In this document: piece after piece, positions 48,401 through 54,485 of the stretch
How positions within the stretch are numbered: position 1 is the first letter of the stretch
How the letters are laid out: each line of letters starts with the position of its first letter
Source of the DNA: an uncultured delta proteobacterium
GTDB lineage: Bacteria; Myxococcota; Myxococcia; Myxococcales; 40CM-4-68-19
DNA: 64,000 nt
Direction: 5' to 3'
Assembly: GCA_903911145.1 (NCBI GenBank)
Contig: CAIWCD010000039.1
Location: 124,001-188,000, forward strand
Made by a program: the position numbers and the translations under genes
Notes under the pieces: generated by a model
The model's input: the letters and a program-made list of their open reading frames with translations, nothing else
Database searches by the model: none
What the model was told of the DNA's origin: nothing

Positions 48401-49033
48401 CTCGGGGGCAGTGTCAAGGACGTTGCGGCCGGGGTGGCTCATTCGTGCGCGTTGCAATCTGGCAGCGTCTACTGCTGGGGCGACAACGCTGCAGGTCAGC
48501 TTGGCAACAACAGTACAAATGCCAGCACGACGCCGGTGCAGGTTACGGGATTAACCAGCGGCGTTAGTGCAATCGCCGTCGGTGATCGTCAGAGCTGCGC
48601 CATCTTGAATGGCGCCGTGCGCTGCTGGGGCGACAATTCCAGCGGCGCGTTGGGCAACAACTCGACGGTTAATAGCTCGGTCCCAGTCGCGGTGAATGGA
48701 ATCAGCGCAGGCGCGCAGGCTATTTCGAGCAAAGGCTCGATGTGCGCAGTCGTCAATGGCGCGGCAGAATGCTGGGGGCTCAATATGTTCGCGCAGCTCG
48801 GCACGCACAACGAAGTCAACAGCGGAGTTCCTGTGGTGGTGACCGGGCTGACGAGCGGCGTGCAGGGAATCGCTGCCGGCGGCTTGCATAACTGCGCAAT
48901 CATCAACGGTGGGATGCAATGTTTGGGAGGCACATTGGACGACGTACTTGGACGTCCACCGGACAGCCAGGGGTTTGCCTTCTCCTTCAGCCCTCTCCCG
49001 GTTGTCGGATTGATCGGGTTACCTGCGCAATAG
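39446..49033 (+). CDS. Giant surface lipoprotein: about 22 Ig-like (Big_1-type) domains plus 14 RCC1 repeats
   Basis: The 3195-residue protein starts at GTG 39446 (GGGAG eight bases before; ATG 39449 is equally possible). The lipobox is LSSC (Cys17). Residues about 30-2380 are some 22 tandem Ig-like domains, most opening with a VADGxATTTLTVxVxD motif and containing TDSNGxYVATLSST, the bacterial Big_1/invasin pattern. A short putative-Ig domain (LPAGLLLDPNNGALSG) follows. The last 710 residues hold 14 RCC1 repeats with the pattern CAxxNGxxxCWGxNxxG, i.e. two possible seven-bladed propellers. Domains 7-10 and 11-14 are copies of one another, offset by 1281 bases. GC content and codon use (frequent TTA, AAT, ATT) are lower-GC than neighbours. 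It is probably an adhesin or receptor; ligand unknown. Confidence 0.85.
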   Translation: MMQLRVLLTIALLLSSCSSTRKISSPSPDPVKSTLTSDRTSDLLANGTDNAIITLSLVNAQGQALSGVHVAITATGDGAQVTTAPVTDANGKSIVRLSSSAAGVKLIVARVIGGSTITHTLSIEFVSGPGAKLAFIVPPSTAQAGTAIAPPVQVAIEDSFGNIVPTDAGQQISIALGQDGGTGTLTGALTAPAGVDGTARFDQLSILQAGQGYQLSATANGLASAISAPFDVTIGPPAGLTFSTQPSGVVMNAPIAPAIAVQLKDAVGNLDTSATAMVSLALASGCGNASGPAHLSGTLSVAAVAGVASFNDISLDRAASGCSLVATAQGYAGTFSAPFDINPGAACAATSTLSAAPVVQKADGIAEIQLQVAVRDCAGDPVSGEPVSVTATGPGNHLGNAGGMTNAGGNYAATLTSTSAGDKTVTAIIGVGDAAVVLTAVVTLTPGVPSASTSTLDVTPEVVADGLAVATVTLTTRDLTGNIFPGAGVTINVSGNENVFNQGVDGGSGSSGTTDSNGQFSAQFSSVRAETKIITVTLGEGPARVSMSAVVTFMPGVPSASTSLLSANPNTLLDDGLAATTLQLLVTDANGNAVAGAPVVFSASGGGNTFSSSGGRTNASGALVTTLTSTQAQTETIEATIGQSAPVVVSTPVTFLPPAVVQEFETIRASQSTLVADGIATTTLTVSIQDINGNGAVGYPVVLSASGSGNTFNQGLNHGSTLTGTTDSNGRYVATLSSTHAGTEVVTATSGALTASTAITMTAGAASAAQSSLNTSPATVALGGSVSLLVLLADANGNPLSGQSFTLSASGAGNSFSASGATSGTTLSAITGSNGIALAQLVSTIGQTENVLLTVAGASQPLLSAPVTFVSAPIVLNLALSASSSLVVADGTTKTTLTATVRDQNGNAVSNQTVAFSVGGSGNTIAHGSTSQSSGTLLAATSAAGTAVFTWSSTRAEAKVATAQLVTSSGTLSASQAVTFNAGAPSAAKSVLVATPGVLVADGVATTTLLVIAHDINGNPIPGLAISFGATGSGNQLANATGQTDASGSATATLSSSYAEAKTMTVTLGNGNGAPQLTTSVTFTSSTPTLTLRLGASQSSVVADGASSTTLTAVIQDANGHAVAGVPVTLSASGSGHVFTSSAASGATATGNTDSNGQYVATLTSTKAGLAMITAATSSLVASTTVTFNPGAASALQSTLSATPSSVATGASVALLVLLADANGNPIAGQSFRLSGSGSGNTFSASGATSGSTLSLTTGSGGLAQAQLSSSVGQSENVLLTLTGAGSALLTAPVTFVSPPVVLNLALAASSSQLIADGTTTTSLTATVQDQNGNAISNQTVSLAVSGSANQLAHGVASSNTGTLSAATDVTGTCVFTWSSTRAEAKVATAQLVTAGGTLTATQAITFNAGAASAAKSLLVAAPGLVVADGSATTTLTVIAHDANGNPINGLPIGFGATGSGDTLTGATGTTDASGSASATLSSTHAESKTITATLGSGSGAAQLTTTVLFTNPAAATTIQLAASVTSLVADAVTMTTLTVSVRDANGNAVSGQAVSLGATGSANTFASSSSGAVVTHNGANVSGTTDASGSFVATLASSKAETKIVTATAASASASTAVTLTPGAASANNSFIVASPETVTADGHATTNLRIFANDAYANAIPGEPVSLTVFNDVGANIGNTLSATHGSTTASGLYSATLASTIAETKHVTATLGAGGNAIQVVTSVSFITGAPVLSAQIVASPSSVVADGSAVASMVVTIQDANGNVVSGQSVVLTSSGTANSFKRGAGNGTVAGDAQSVSGTTDTNGQFKAALASTKAESKLINAAIGTVNASTSVQFIAGPADSHHSSLIATPASVAVGGSAVVLLILNDSNNNPISGQSVTLAADGAGNAFTPTTNGGTNATGATNAGGIFIASLSSSQVQSETVSATLAGAGSALVSTGIQFAPIASSRLVTISATPSEIVADGNSSASIIVTVTDIAGNPLGKKTVYLAVSGSNDLLTGGSSNTSSVGTDENGQATFTLASTTAEAKVITATVDMTSVNTVVTFIAGPPDPGNSSLEVRPLDGNIDPADGGPVADGTQSYLLAVQLADSNGNMVKNQFVFISGAFGTESYAPNVDGHIGTFGATDANGQLRATTGSTTAGEDTYTATAGSLTLTATALYVAGPPDPTGSTLVWLNPTNYSDVWETNYAGVIADNVTEARMRFVIADQFGNPAGQWNVRYSVEDDAGVVADIITPPEDKTSADGISEFTVMSAVAEVKSVVAQVDGPSGPFTVRTAVTFVPGPIGDFSAGFSTNPAAAGTLVVARLYAYDQNGNIETPVARVGGGYIYGYSIKATDGSREGQPDANGLLSWNISKPAGSYDYTFSINDEVHSVTVVSSDQKLVFDDPPAGLAYWPNSVSCEKGISCAFAAPACMGSDLHFSINPALPAGLLLDPNNGALSGIATGGASVGDYTVTASNAAGSTDTKLGVTVTMSLVTNGDRDVLAAGSDHACVVANGGAWCWGSNAYGALGNNTTVSSSVPVQVTGLTSGVQSVAAGLFHSCALVNGGVRCWGDNSFAGQLGNNTTISSGTPVSVVGLTAGVKAITATQFATCALANGGVWCWGMNLRGHLGNNTTVDSPVPVQVTGLASGVDSISTSNAHACAIASGNVWCWGTNGWGELGNNATTDSLVPVRVQGLSGPATEIATGSYHSCAVTNGTVQCWGYNGDGELGNNTTGGGSIAPVTVAGLTSGVRGISAGWAHTCAMVNGAARCWGLNTNGQLGNNYTLPNSPAAISVTGLPSGVQALTLGDAFSCALENGAVKCWGGNARGQLGNGTTQDSAAPVQVSQLVHGIQSIAAGSYTTCAVVNGGAQCWGYGNYGELGNGLSATTYVPQQVSGLTSGVEQLSVDADHGCAVVNGAALCWGIGGYGELGDGNNTTSLVPVQVRGMISGVQSVAAGYGHSCAVASGHVWCWGHNNYGQLGIGSTVDSVIPAEVGGLLGGSVKDVAAGVAHSCALQSGSVYCWGDNAAGQLGNNSTNASTTPVQVTGLTSGVSAIAVGDRQSCAILNGAVRCWGDNSSGALGNNSTVNSSVPVAVNGISAGAQAISSKGSMCAVVNGAAECWGLNMFAQLGTHNEVNSGVPVVVTGLTSGVQGIAAGGLHNCAIINGGMQCLGGTLDDVLGRPPDSQGFAFSFSPLPVVGLIGLPAQ

Positions 49034-49037
49034 AGCA

Positions 49038-49080
49038 GCGCGATGAATTCCAATGAGGAGTCGAGTGGAATTCATCGCGC
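49038..49080. terminator. Hairpin between convergent genes, probable bidirectional terminator
   Basis: Perfect 15-base arms GCGCGATGAATTCCA (49038-49052) and TGGAATTCATCGCGC (49066-49080) with a 13-base loop. It lies between the stop of the giant lipoprotein gene and the stop of the converging M16 gene. There is no T-run on either side, so it is not a textbook intrinsic terminator. Confidence 0.6.
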
Positions 49081-49094
49081 CCACACCCCGCGCT

Positions 49095-50726
49095 CTACTT
49101 CTTCTCGGCAACCTTCTCGCCAAGCGCATTGCGCGCTTCGGGGGCCGGCAACATCACGCCCGCGGCGGCGAGCTGCGGAATCACCGCGTCGCGATCGCCC
49201 GCGAGCACGATGGTCATCTCGCCCGGCTTGAGCGTCCGCTGCGCTGCCGCTTCCACGCTCTGCGTCGTCAAGGCGCGCAGCCGCGGCACGAACGTCCGGT
49301 ACTCATCGACGGGCAGGTCGTCGAGGAAGATCTCCGCCAACGCCGCCGCCGTTCCGCTGCCGTGCTGGAGCGTCTCGACCAGTTCGTAGGCGAGCAGCGC
49401 CTTTCCCTTCTGCAGCTCCTCGTCGCTGAGCGGCTCTGTGGGGGCGCGCGAAAGCTCCTTGAGCATCTCCGAGAGAGCAGCGCCAGTGACGGCGGTCTTC
49501 ACCGAGCTCACCGCCGCGAACGGCCCCGGCCCGTGTCCGAACGCGAAGTTGCTTCCCGCGCCATACGTGTAGCCGTGCTGCTCGCGCAGATTCTGGTTGA
49601 GCCGGCTGGTGAACGAGCCGCCGAGCACGCTGTTGAGCAGGCGCAGCGCGAGCACGTCCGGCGAGCTGCGCGGCACAGCGGGCGCACCCACGCGCATCAC
49701 CGTCTGCGGCCGCCCAGGGAATTCGACGAAGACGAAGCGGGGACGCTGCTCTGGAGGCGGCGACGTGTTCACGGCCTCCTTCGCCTTCGCAGGGCTGCGC
49801 TGCTTCCATCCCTCGAACGCGCGGGCGAGCGCGGCGAGCAGCACCTTTTCCGGCGTGCTCCCGACGACGACCAGCGCGCTCTCGTTCGGCGAGTAGCTGG
49901 CGATGAACCGCTTGACGTCATCGAGCGTCAACGCCTGCACGCTCGCGGGCGTGCCGAGCGCAGGATGGCCGAGCGGCGCATCTCCGTAGAGCGCTGCCGC
50001 GAAGGCGAGACCGGCCGCCACGCGCGGCTCTGCCTGCTCTCCCTGCAGCTCCGCGATCCGGTTGTCCTGGACCTTCTTCCACTCCTGCGGATCGAGCGTC
50101 GGCTTGAGCGCGACGGTGGCGAGCAGCGGGATCATCGCACCCGTTTTCGAGGGCATTCCCGAGATGGAGATGAAGGTCGCATCCGTCGCGGCATTCGTGT
50201 GCAGCGTCGCGCCCAGCGCATCGGCCGCCGCGGCGATCTCTGCCTGGCTCTTTCCCGCCGAGCCCGCCTCGAGCATCGCGGCTGCGAGTGACGCAAGCCC
50301 CGCGCGCCCAGCCGGATCGGACGTCGCGCCGCGCTTGACCACCAGCGCCACCGTCTCGATGGTCGCGCCCGGCTTGTCGACCAGATAGACGCGCAGGCCG
50401 TTCTTCAGCGTGACGATCTTCGGCACGGGCGCTGCAAAATCCGCGAGTGGCGCGAGCGCGGGCTGCGCCTTGAGCAGCTCTTCGCCGGGGAGCGGCGGCG
50501 CCTCGACGGGCGCGGTCGGGGCGGATTGCGCGGAGGAGGGCGCAGCGAGGCTCCCCGCATCGCTCGGCGACGGGCCTTGCGAATCCTTTGCACTCAAAGC
50601 ATTTTCGCTTCCCGCAGCGGGCGCAGCCTTCGCGGCCGTGGGCGCGCTGCTCGTGACTTTGCTCGAGGTTGCGCAGGCCGCGCAGATGAGAACGAGCGCC
50701 GCCATCTTCATGAACTGGCTCTTCAC
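49095..50726 (-). CDS. M16-family peptidase-like lipoprotein lacking the zinc motif
   Basis: The 543-residue protein starts at GTG 50726 and overlaps the stop of the upstream M16 gene (GTGA). The N-terminal signal ends near Cys18 (CAAC), so it may be lipidated. An Ala/Ser/Pro linker precedes the peptidase fold (KIVTLKNGLRVYLVDKPGATIETVAL). Where active M16 enzymes have HxxEH this protein has GRAGLASLAAAMLEAGS, so the catalytic residues are gone. LRLLNSVLGGSFTSRLNQNLREQHGYTYG is conserved and closes the substrate chamber. It is the expected partner of an active subunit, as in YmxG/PqqF-type or mitochondrial processing peptidase pairs. Confidence 0.85.
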   Translation of the reverse strand: MKSQFMKMAALVLICAACATSSKVTSSAPTAAKAAPAAGSENALSAKDSQGPSPSDAGSLAAPSSAQSAPTAPVEAPPLPGEELLKAQPALAPLADFAAPVPKIVTLKNGLRVYLVDKPGATIETVALVVKRGATSDPAGRAGLASLAAAMLEAGSAGKSQAEIAAAADALGATLHTNAATDATFISISGMPSKTGAMIPLLATVALKPTLDPQEWKKVQDNRIAELQGEQAEPRVAAGLAFAAALYGDAPLGHPALGTPASVQALTLDDVKRFIASYSPNESALVVVGSTPEKVLLAALARAFEGWKQRSPAKAKEAVNTSPPPEQRPRFVFVEFPGRPQTVMRVGAPAVPRSSPDVLALRLLNSVLGGSFTSRLNQNLREQHGYTYGAGSNFAFGHGPGPFAAVSSVKTAVTGAALSEMLKELSRAPTEPLSDEELQKGKALLAYELVETLQHGSGTAAALAEIFLDDLPVDEYRTFVPRLRALTTQSVEAAAQRTLKPGEMTIVLAGDRDAVIPQLAAAGVMLPAPEARNALGEKVAEKK

Positions 50727-52057
50727 TTGGCACCTCCAACGGCGTGCTCTGCTGAATGTGTTTCCGGCTGCACCTCGATCACCAGGCGACCCGGCGCAAG
50801 CAGCGCAGGCAGGAGCTTCTTCATCGACGCGGGTGTCACCGCCGCGTAGCGGGCGAGATCGCGCTGCAGCGAATTGGCATCGCCGAAATGAACCGCATAG
50901 TCGGCGAGCCGCTCGGCGCGCGGCTGCAGCCCCTCGAGCGATCGCGCAAAGTCGCTCTCCGCGCGGGCCCGCGCTGCATCGATCTCTGCCTGCGTCGGCC
51001 CCTGCGCGACGATCTTCTTGAGCTCGTCATCGACCGCGGCGAGCAGCTCCTGCGTGGTGTGTCCGGGGCGGGCGAGCACGTCGATGCGGAAGCTGCTCTG
51101 CAGATCACCGCTCGCCTGGCCCGCCTCGACCGACGTCGCGATCTGATCCTGGTGCACCAGCCGCTGGTAGAGGCGCGAGGCCTTGCCGCGCGCGAGCACT
51201 GTGCCGAGCAGATCCGCGTCGGCGTCGCCGGGCTGGTACGCAGCCGGGCTCGGCCAGACGAGCATCAGCTTGGGCAGCTCGACCTTGTCGGTGAGCGCGA
51301 TCCGCTTCTCGGCCGCGAGCACCACGGGCGCGGGCTTCTGCAGCGCGGGCAGCTCTTTCTTCGGAATGAACGAGAAGTATTTCTTCGCCAGCGCGAAGAC
51401 GGCCGCGGGTTCGACATCGCCGACCACCACCAGCGTCGCGTCGTTGGGCACATACCAGCGCGCGAAGAATCCCGTCACGTCGGAGAGCGTCGCGGCCTCG
51501 AGATCCTGCGCGGTGCCGATGGTGTCCCAGCTGTACGGGTGGCCCGCGGGAAAGAGATTCTCCGAGATGATGTAGTCGGCCATCCCGTAGGGCCGGTTCT
51601 CGTACGACTGGCGCCGCTCGTTGAGCACCACCGCCCGCTGCGTCTCGAGCTTGTCCTTCGTCATCGTCGCGCCGAGCGACGCCATCCGGTCCGCTTCCAT
51701 CCAGAAGAACGTCTCGAGGAGATTGCTCGGTCCGACCTCCCAGTAGTTCGTCCGATCGATGCTCGTCGAGGCGTTGTTCACGCCGCCCGCGGCCTCCATC
51801 AGAGTGTCGAACCGCGGGTACGGAACGTGGCGGGCGCCCATGAACATCAGGTGTTCGAAGAGGTGCGCGAAGCCCGTGCGGCCCTTCTCTTCATTGCGGC
51901 TGCCGACGCGGTACCAGAGATCGACGGCGACGCCGGGAACGGATCGATCGGGCGAGACAATGACGGTGAGCCCGTTGTCGAGAGTCTGCGATGTCGAGCT
52001 GAGCGCGAGCGGCGGGGCCGTCTGGGCGCTGAGGAGCAGTGCGAGTGCGAGCAGCAT
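50723..52057 (-). CDS. Zinc-dependent M16 peptidase, catalytic subunit, exported
   Basis: From ATG 52057 (AGGAAAGG upstream) the protein is 444 residues; longer readings upstream are discarded because the signal peptide MLLALALLLSAQ starts here. It carries the zinc motif HLFEH in FAHLFEHLMFMGARH. The second Glu ligand is expected in the following helix (MEADRMASL region), and the R/Y-type C-terminal M16 half follows. It is probably periplasmic. It is co-transcribed with the zinc-motif-lacking partner, which overlaps its stop. Confidence 0.88.
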   Translation of the reverse strand: MLLALALLLSAQTAPPLALSSTSQTLDNGLTVIVSPDRSVPGVAVDLWYRVGSRNEEKGRTGFAHLFEHLMFMGARHVPYPRFDTLMEAAGGVNNASTSIDRTNYWEVGPSNLLETFFWMEADRMASLGATMTKDKLETQRAVVLNERRQSYENRPYGMADYIISENLFPAGHPYSWDTIGTAQDLEAATLSDVTGFFARWYVPNDATLVVVGDVEPAAVFALAKKYFSFIPKKELPALQKPAPVVLAAEKRIALTDKVELPKLMLVWPSPAAYQPGDADADLLGTVLARGKASRLYQRLVHQDQIATSVEAGQASGDLQSSFRIDVLARPGHTTQELLAAVDDELKKIVAQGPTQAEIDAARARAESDFARSLEGLQPRAERLADYAVHFGDANSLQRDLARYAAVTPASMKKLLPALLAPGRLVIEVQPETHSAEHAVGGAK

Positions 52058-52189
52058 GAAGACCTTTCCTGGCGCGCGAAAGCGACCTGCGCCCTGACGA
52101 AGAGGGCGCGGACTGTAACGCAAACCACGGCAGTGAGTTGGCGCACGATCGGAGGCTGGCGTGGGGCGATGGATAGCGGCTATACAATT

Positions 52190-52202
52190 GGAAGTAACTT
52201 CC
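52190..52202. promoter_or_regulatory. Perfect palindrome in the hxlR/M16 divergent region, candidate operator
   Basis: GGAAGT-A-ACTTCC, a perfect 13-base palindrome, lies in an AT-rich patch (TATACAATTGGAAG) 54 bases before the HxlR-type gene and 132 bases before the M16 pair. HxlR regulators bind short inverted repeats near their own promoters, so this is a plausible binding site for the adjacent regulator. Confidence 0.55.
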
Positions 52203-52255
52203 CGAACCTTCCATCGGGCGGATGCATCCAAACGGTTTTCGCGAGGCCAAAGGCG

Positions 52256-52621
52256 ATGAAGAAGCGCGGCGAACAGCTCTGCCCGAAGTTCCAGGTCGCG
52301 ATGGAGATCCTCTCGCGTCCGTGGAGCGGTCTGCTCATCGCGGTGCTCACCGAGGGGCCGCATCGCTTCGGCGCTCTGAGCGAGCGGCTCGAGCCGATCG
52401 GCGATCGGATCCTCGCGCAGCGGCTCAAGGAGCTCACCGAGCGCGGGCTCATCGAGCGGCGAGTGCTCCCTGGTCCGCCAGTGCATGTCGAATATGCGCT
52501 GACGGTGCAGGGCCGCGGCTTCTCTGCCGTCGAGGAGGCGATTCGCGTCTGGGGAGAGAGCCTTTCCTCTGTGTCAGGGAAGAAGAAGCCGAAAGCTGCG
52601 CGGAGCTCTGCGGCGCGTTGA
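52256..52621 (+). CDS. HxlR-family winged-helix transcription regulator
   Basis: I place the start at ATG 52256 (121 residues); the longer frame has no support and MKKRGEQLCPKFQ fits the family's N-terminal Cys-Pro. The body has RPWSGLLIAVLTEGPHRFGALSERL, the first helices and recognition helix, followed by ILAQRLKELTERGLIERR and the wing VEYALTVQGRGF, as in HxlR/YtcD. The conserved Cys at position 9 is the redox- or aldehyde-sensing Cys in some family members. The gene diverges from the M16 pair, suggesting it controls it or itself through the palindrome at 52190. Confidence 0.88.
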   Translation: MKKRGEQLCPKFQVAMEILSRPWSGLLIAVLTEGPHRFGALSERLEPIGDRILAQRLKELTERGLIERRVLPGPPVHVEYALTVQGRGFSAVEEAIRVWGESLSSVSGKKKPKAARSSAAR

Positions 52622-52654
52622 TTGGCCGCCTCGTGCGCGCGCCGCAATTTCCCC

Positions 52655-52682
52655 AAAGTCCAAGGTCCAAAGTCCAATGTCC
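52655..52682 (+). repeat. Four tandem heptamers (AARGTCC type) upstream of dapA
   Basis: AAAGTCC, AAGGTCC, AAAGTCC and AATGTCC follow each other without gaps, ending 31 bases before the dapA start and 19 bases before its GGAGG. It may be a regulatory array or a slippage-prone repeat affecting dap expression. Confidence 0.55.
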
Positions 52683-52713
52683 GCTGCTACAGTGCGCGGC
52701 CCGGAGGTCCTTG

Positions 52714-53646
52714 ATGCTCGCGCTTCGCGGCTCGTTCGTCGCTCTCGTCACCCCGTTTCGCCAGAAGTCGCCCGGCCGTCGTCGGTACGGCGGCATGCTC
52801 GATCAGACGGCTCTGCGCGCGCTCGTGCGCTGGCAGCTGGCGCAAGGCACCGACGGCCTCGTTCCGTGCGGCACGACGGGCGAGGGCGCGACGCTCTCTG
52901 CCGAGGAAGCGCAGCTCGCGACCCGGATCTGCGCCGAGGAGTCCGCGGCCTTTGCGAAGAAGAGCGGCACGGCGCGCGCGCCCGTCGTCACCGGCTGCGG
53001 CTCCAACTCCACCGCGCACACGATCGAGAACGTCCAGCGCGCGAAAGAGGCTGGCGCCGACGCCGCGCTGGTGGTCGTGCCCTACTACAACAAGCCCACG
53101 CAGGAGGGCCTCTTCCGCCACTTCGAGGCGGTCGCGCACGACGGCGGACTGCCGGTCGTCCTCTACAACATCCCCTCGCGCAGCGGCGTCGACATGACCG
53201 CCGAGACGGTGGCGCGGCTGTCGAGAGTGAAGGGAATCGTCGGCATCAAGGAGGCGAGCGGGAACATCGCGCGCATCTCCGAGATCCGCGAGAAGTGCCC
53301 GCCGGCCTTCGTTCTCTTTGCGGGAGACGACATGTTCACGCTGCCGACGCTCGCGCTCGGCGGCCATGGCGTCATCTCCGTCGTCGGCAACATCGCGCCC
53401 GCTGATCTCGCGCTGCTCGTCGACGCGTTCGCGGCGGGAAACCTTGCCCAGGCGCAGAGCGCGCAGCAGCGCTTCTCGCCGCTCGTGCGCGCGATGTTCT
53501 GCGAGACCAATCCCGCGCCGGTGAAGTACGCGCTGTTCAAGATGGGGCGCGTGGCCAACGAGCTGCGGCTGCCGCTGGTGGCTGTCTCGACTGATGCCGC
53601 CGCGAAGATCGATGCCGCGATGAAGGCCTACGGAGATCTCTCATGA
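52714..53646 (+). CDS. dapA: 4-hydroxy-tetrahydrodipicolinate synthase
   Basis: The 310-residue protein starts at ATG 52714 with GGAGG seven bases upstream. It condenses pyruvate with aspartate semialdehyde, the first step specific to lysine and diaminopimelate. The motif CGTTGEGATL, catalytic Tyr151 (VVLYNIPSR) and Schiff-base Lys179 (VGIKEASGN) are in place. It has a short basic insertion (KSPGRRRYGG, about residues 18-27) after VTPF. It is first gene of the dap operon. Confidence 0.95.
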   Translation: MLALRGSFVALVTPFRQKSPGRRRYGGMLDQTALRALVRWQLAQGTDGLVPCGTTGEGATLSAEEAQLATRICAEESAAFAKKSGTARAPVVTGCGSNSTAHTIENVQRAKEAGADAALVVVPYYNKPTQEGLFRHFEAVAHDGGLPVVLYNIPSRSGVDMTAETVARLSRVKGIVGIKEASGNIARISEIREKCPPAFVLFAGDDMFTLPTLALGGHGVISVVGNIAPADLALLVDAFAAGNLAQAQSAQQRFSPLVRAMFCETNPAPVKYALFKMGRVANELRLPLVAVSTDAAAKIDAAMKAYGDLS

Positions 53647-54485
53647 GCCAACCAATTCGTGTCGTTGTCGCCGGCGTCCGCGGCCGCATGGGCTCGCGCA
53701 TCCTCAACTCCGCCCGCGCCGATGATGAGCTGATCGTCGTCGGTGCCACCGAGCGCGCAGGCAGTCCGCACATCGGCCTCGACGCCGGCCTGCTCACGGG
53801 AGCCGGACCTCTTGAGGTGCCGATCACCAGCTCGATCGAAGATGCGCTCGCCCGCGCTGCGGCCGACGTGATGATCGACTTCACCAGCGCGGAGGCCTCG
53901 CTGCACCACGCCGACGTCTGCGCCGCAAAAGGTGTCGCGCTCGTCGTCGGCACCACCGGCTTCACCGCAGAACAGAAGGCCCGCATCGCCGGCCACGCGG
54001 CGCGCATTCCCATTCTCATGGCGCCCAATATGAGCGTCGGTGTGAACGTCCTCTTCCGCCTCATCGCCGACTGCGCGAAGGCGCTTGGGCCCTCGTTCGA
54101 GTGCGAGGTGGTCGAGCTGCATCACCGGCAGAAGCGCGATGCGCCCTCGGGAACCGCGCTGCGCTTCGCCGAGGCAGCCGCGACGGGTCTCGGCCTGCCC
54201 GCAAAAGAGAGCACGTTCGTCTATGAGCGGCACGGAGACGTCGGGCCGCGCAAGAGCGGCACCGTCGGCGTGCAGACGCTGCGCGGCGGCGACGTCGTCG
54301 GCGAGCACACCGTCTATTTCCTCGGCGAAGGAGAGCGGATCGAGTTGACCCACCGCGCGACGAGCCGGGAGAACTTCGCGCGCGGAGCGGTGCGGGCCGC
54401 GCGCTTCCTCGCCGGCCAGAAGCCGGGCCTCTACGACATGCAGGACGTGCTCGGCTTCCACGCCGAGCGCCGCAGCCAGCCATGA
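53643..54485 (+). CDS. dapB: 4-hydroxy-tetrahydrodipicolinate reductase
   Basis: The 280-residue protein overlaps dapA by four bases (ATGA). NAD(P) binding loop: VVVAGVRGRMGSRIL. The dinucleotide site and the active-site region VELHHRQKRDAPSGTAL are present; the paired His and Lys correspond to the catalytic His and Lys of DapB. It reduces hydroxy-tetrahydrodipicolinate with NAD(P)H. Confidence 0.95.
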   Translation: MSQPIRVVVAGVRGRMGSRILNSARADDELIVVGATERAGSPHIGLDAGLLTGAGPLEVPITSSIEDALARAAADVMIDFTSAEASLHHADVCAAKGVALVVGTTGFTAEQKARIAGHAARIPILMAPNMSVGVNVLFRLIADCAKALGPSFECEVVELHHRQKRDAPSGTALRFAEAAATGLGLPAKESTFVYERHGDVGPRKSGTVGVQTLRGGDVVGEHTVYFLGEGERIELTHRATSRENFARGAVRAARFLAGQKPGLYDMQDVLGFHAERRSQP

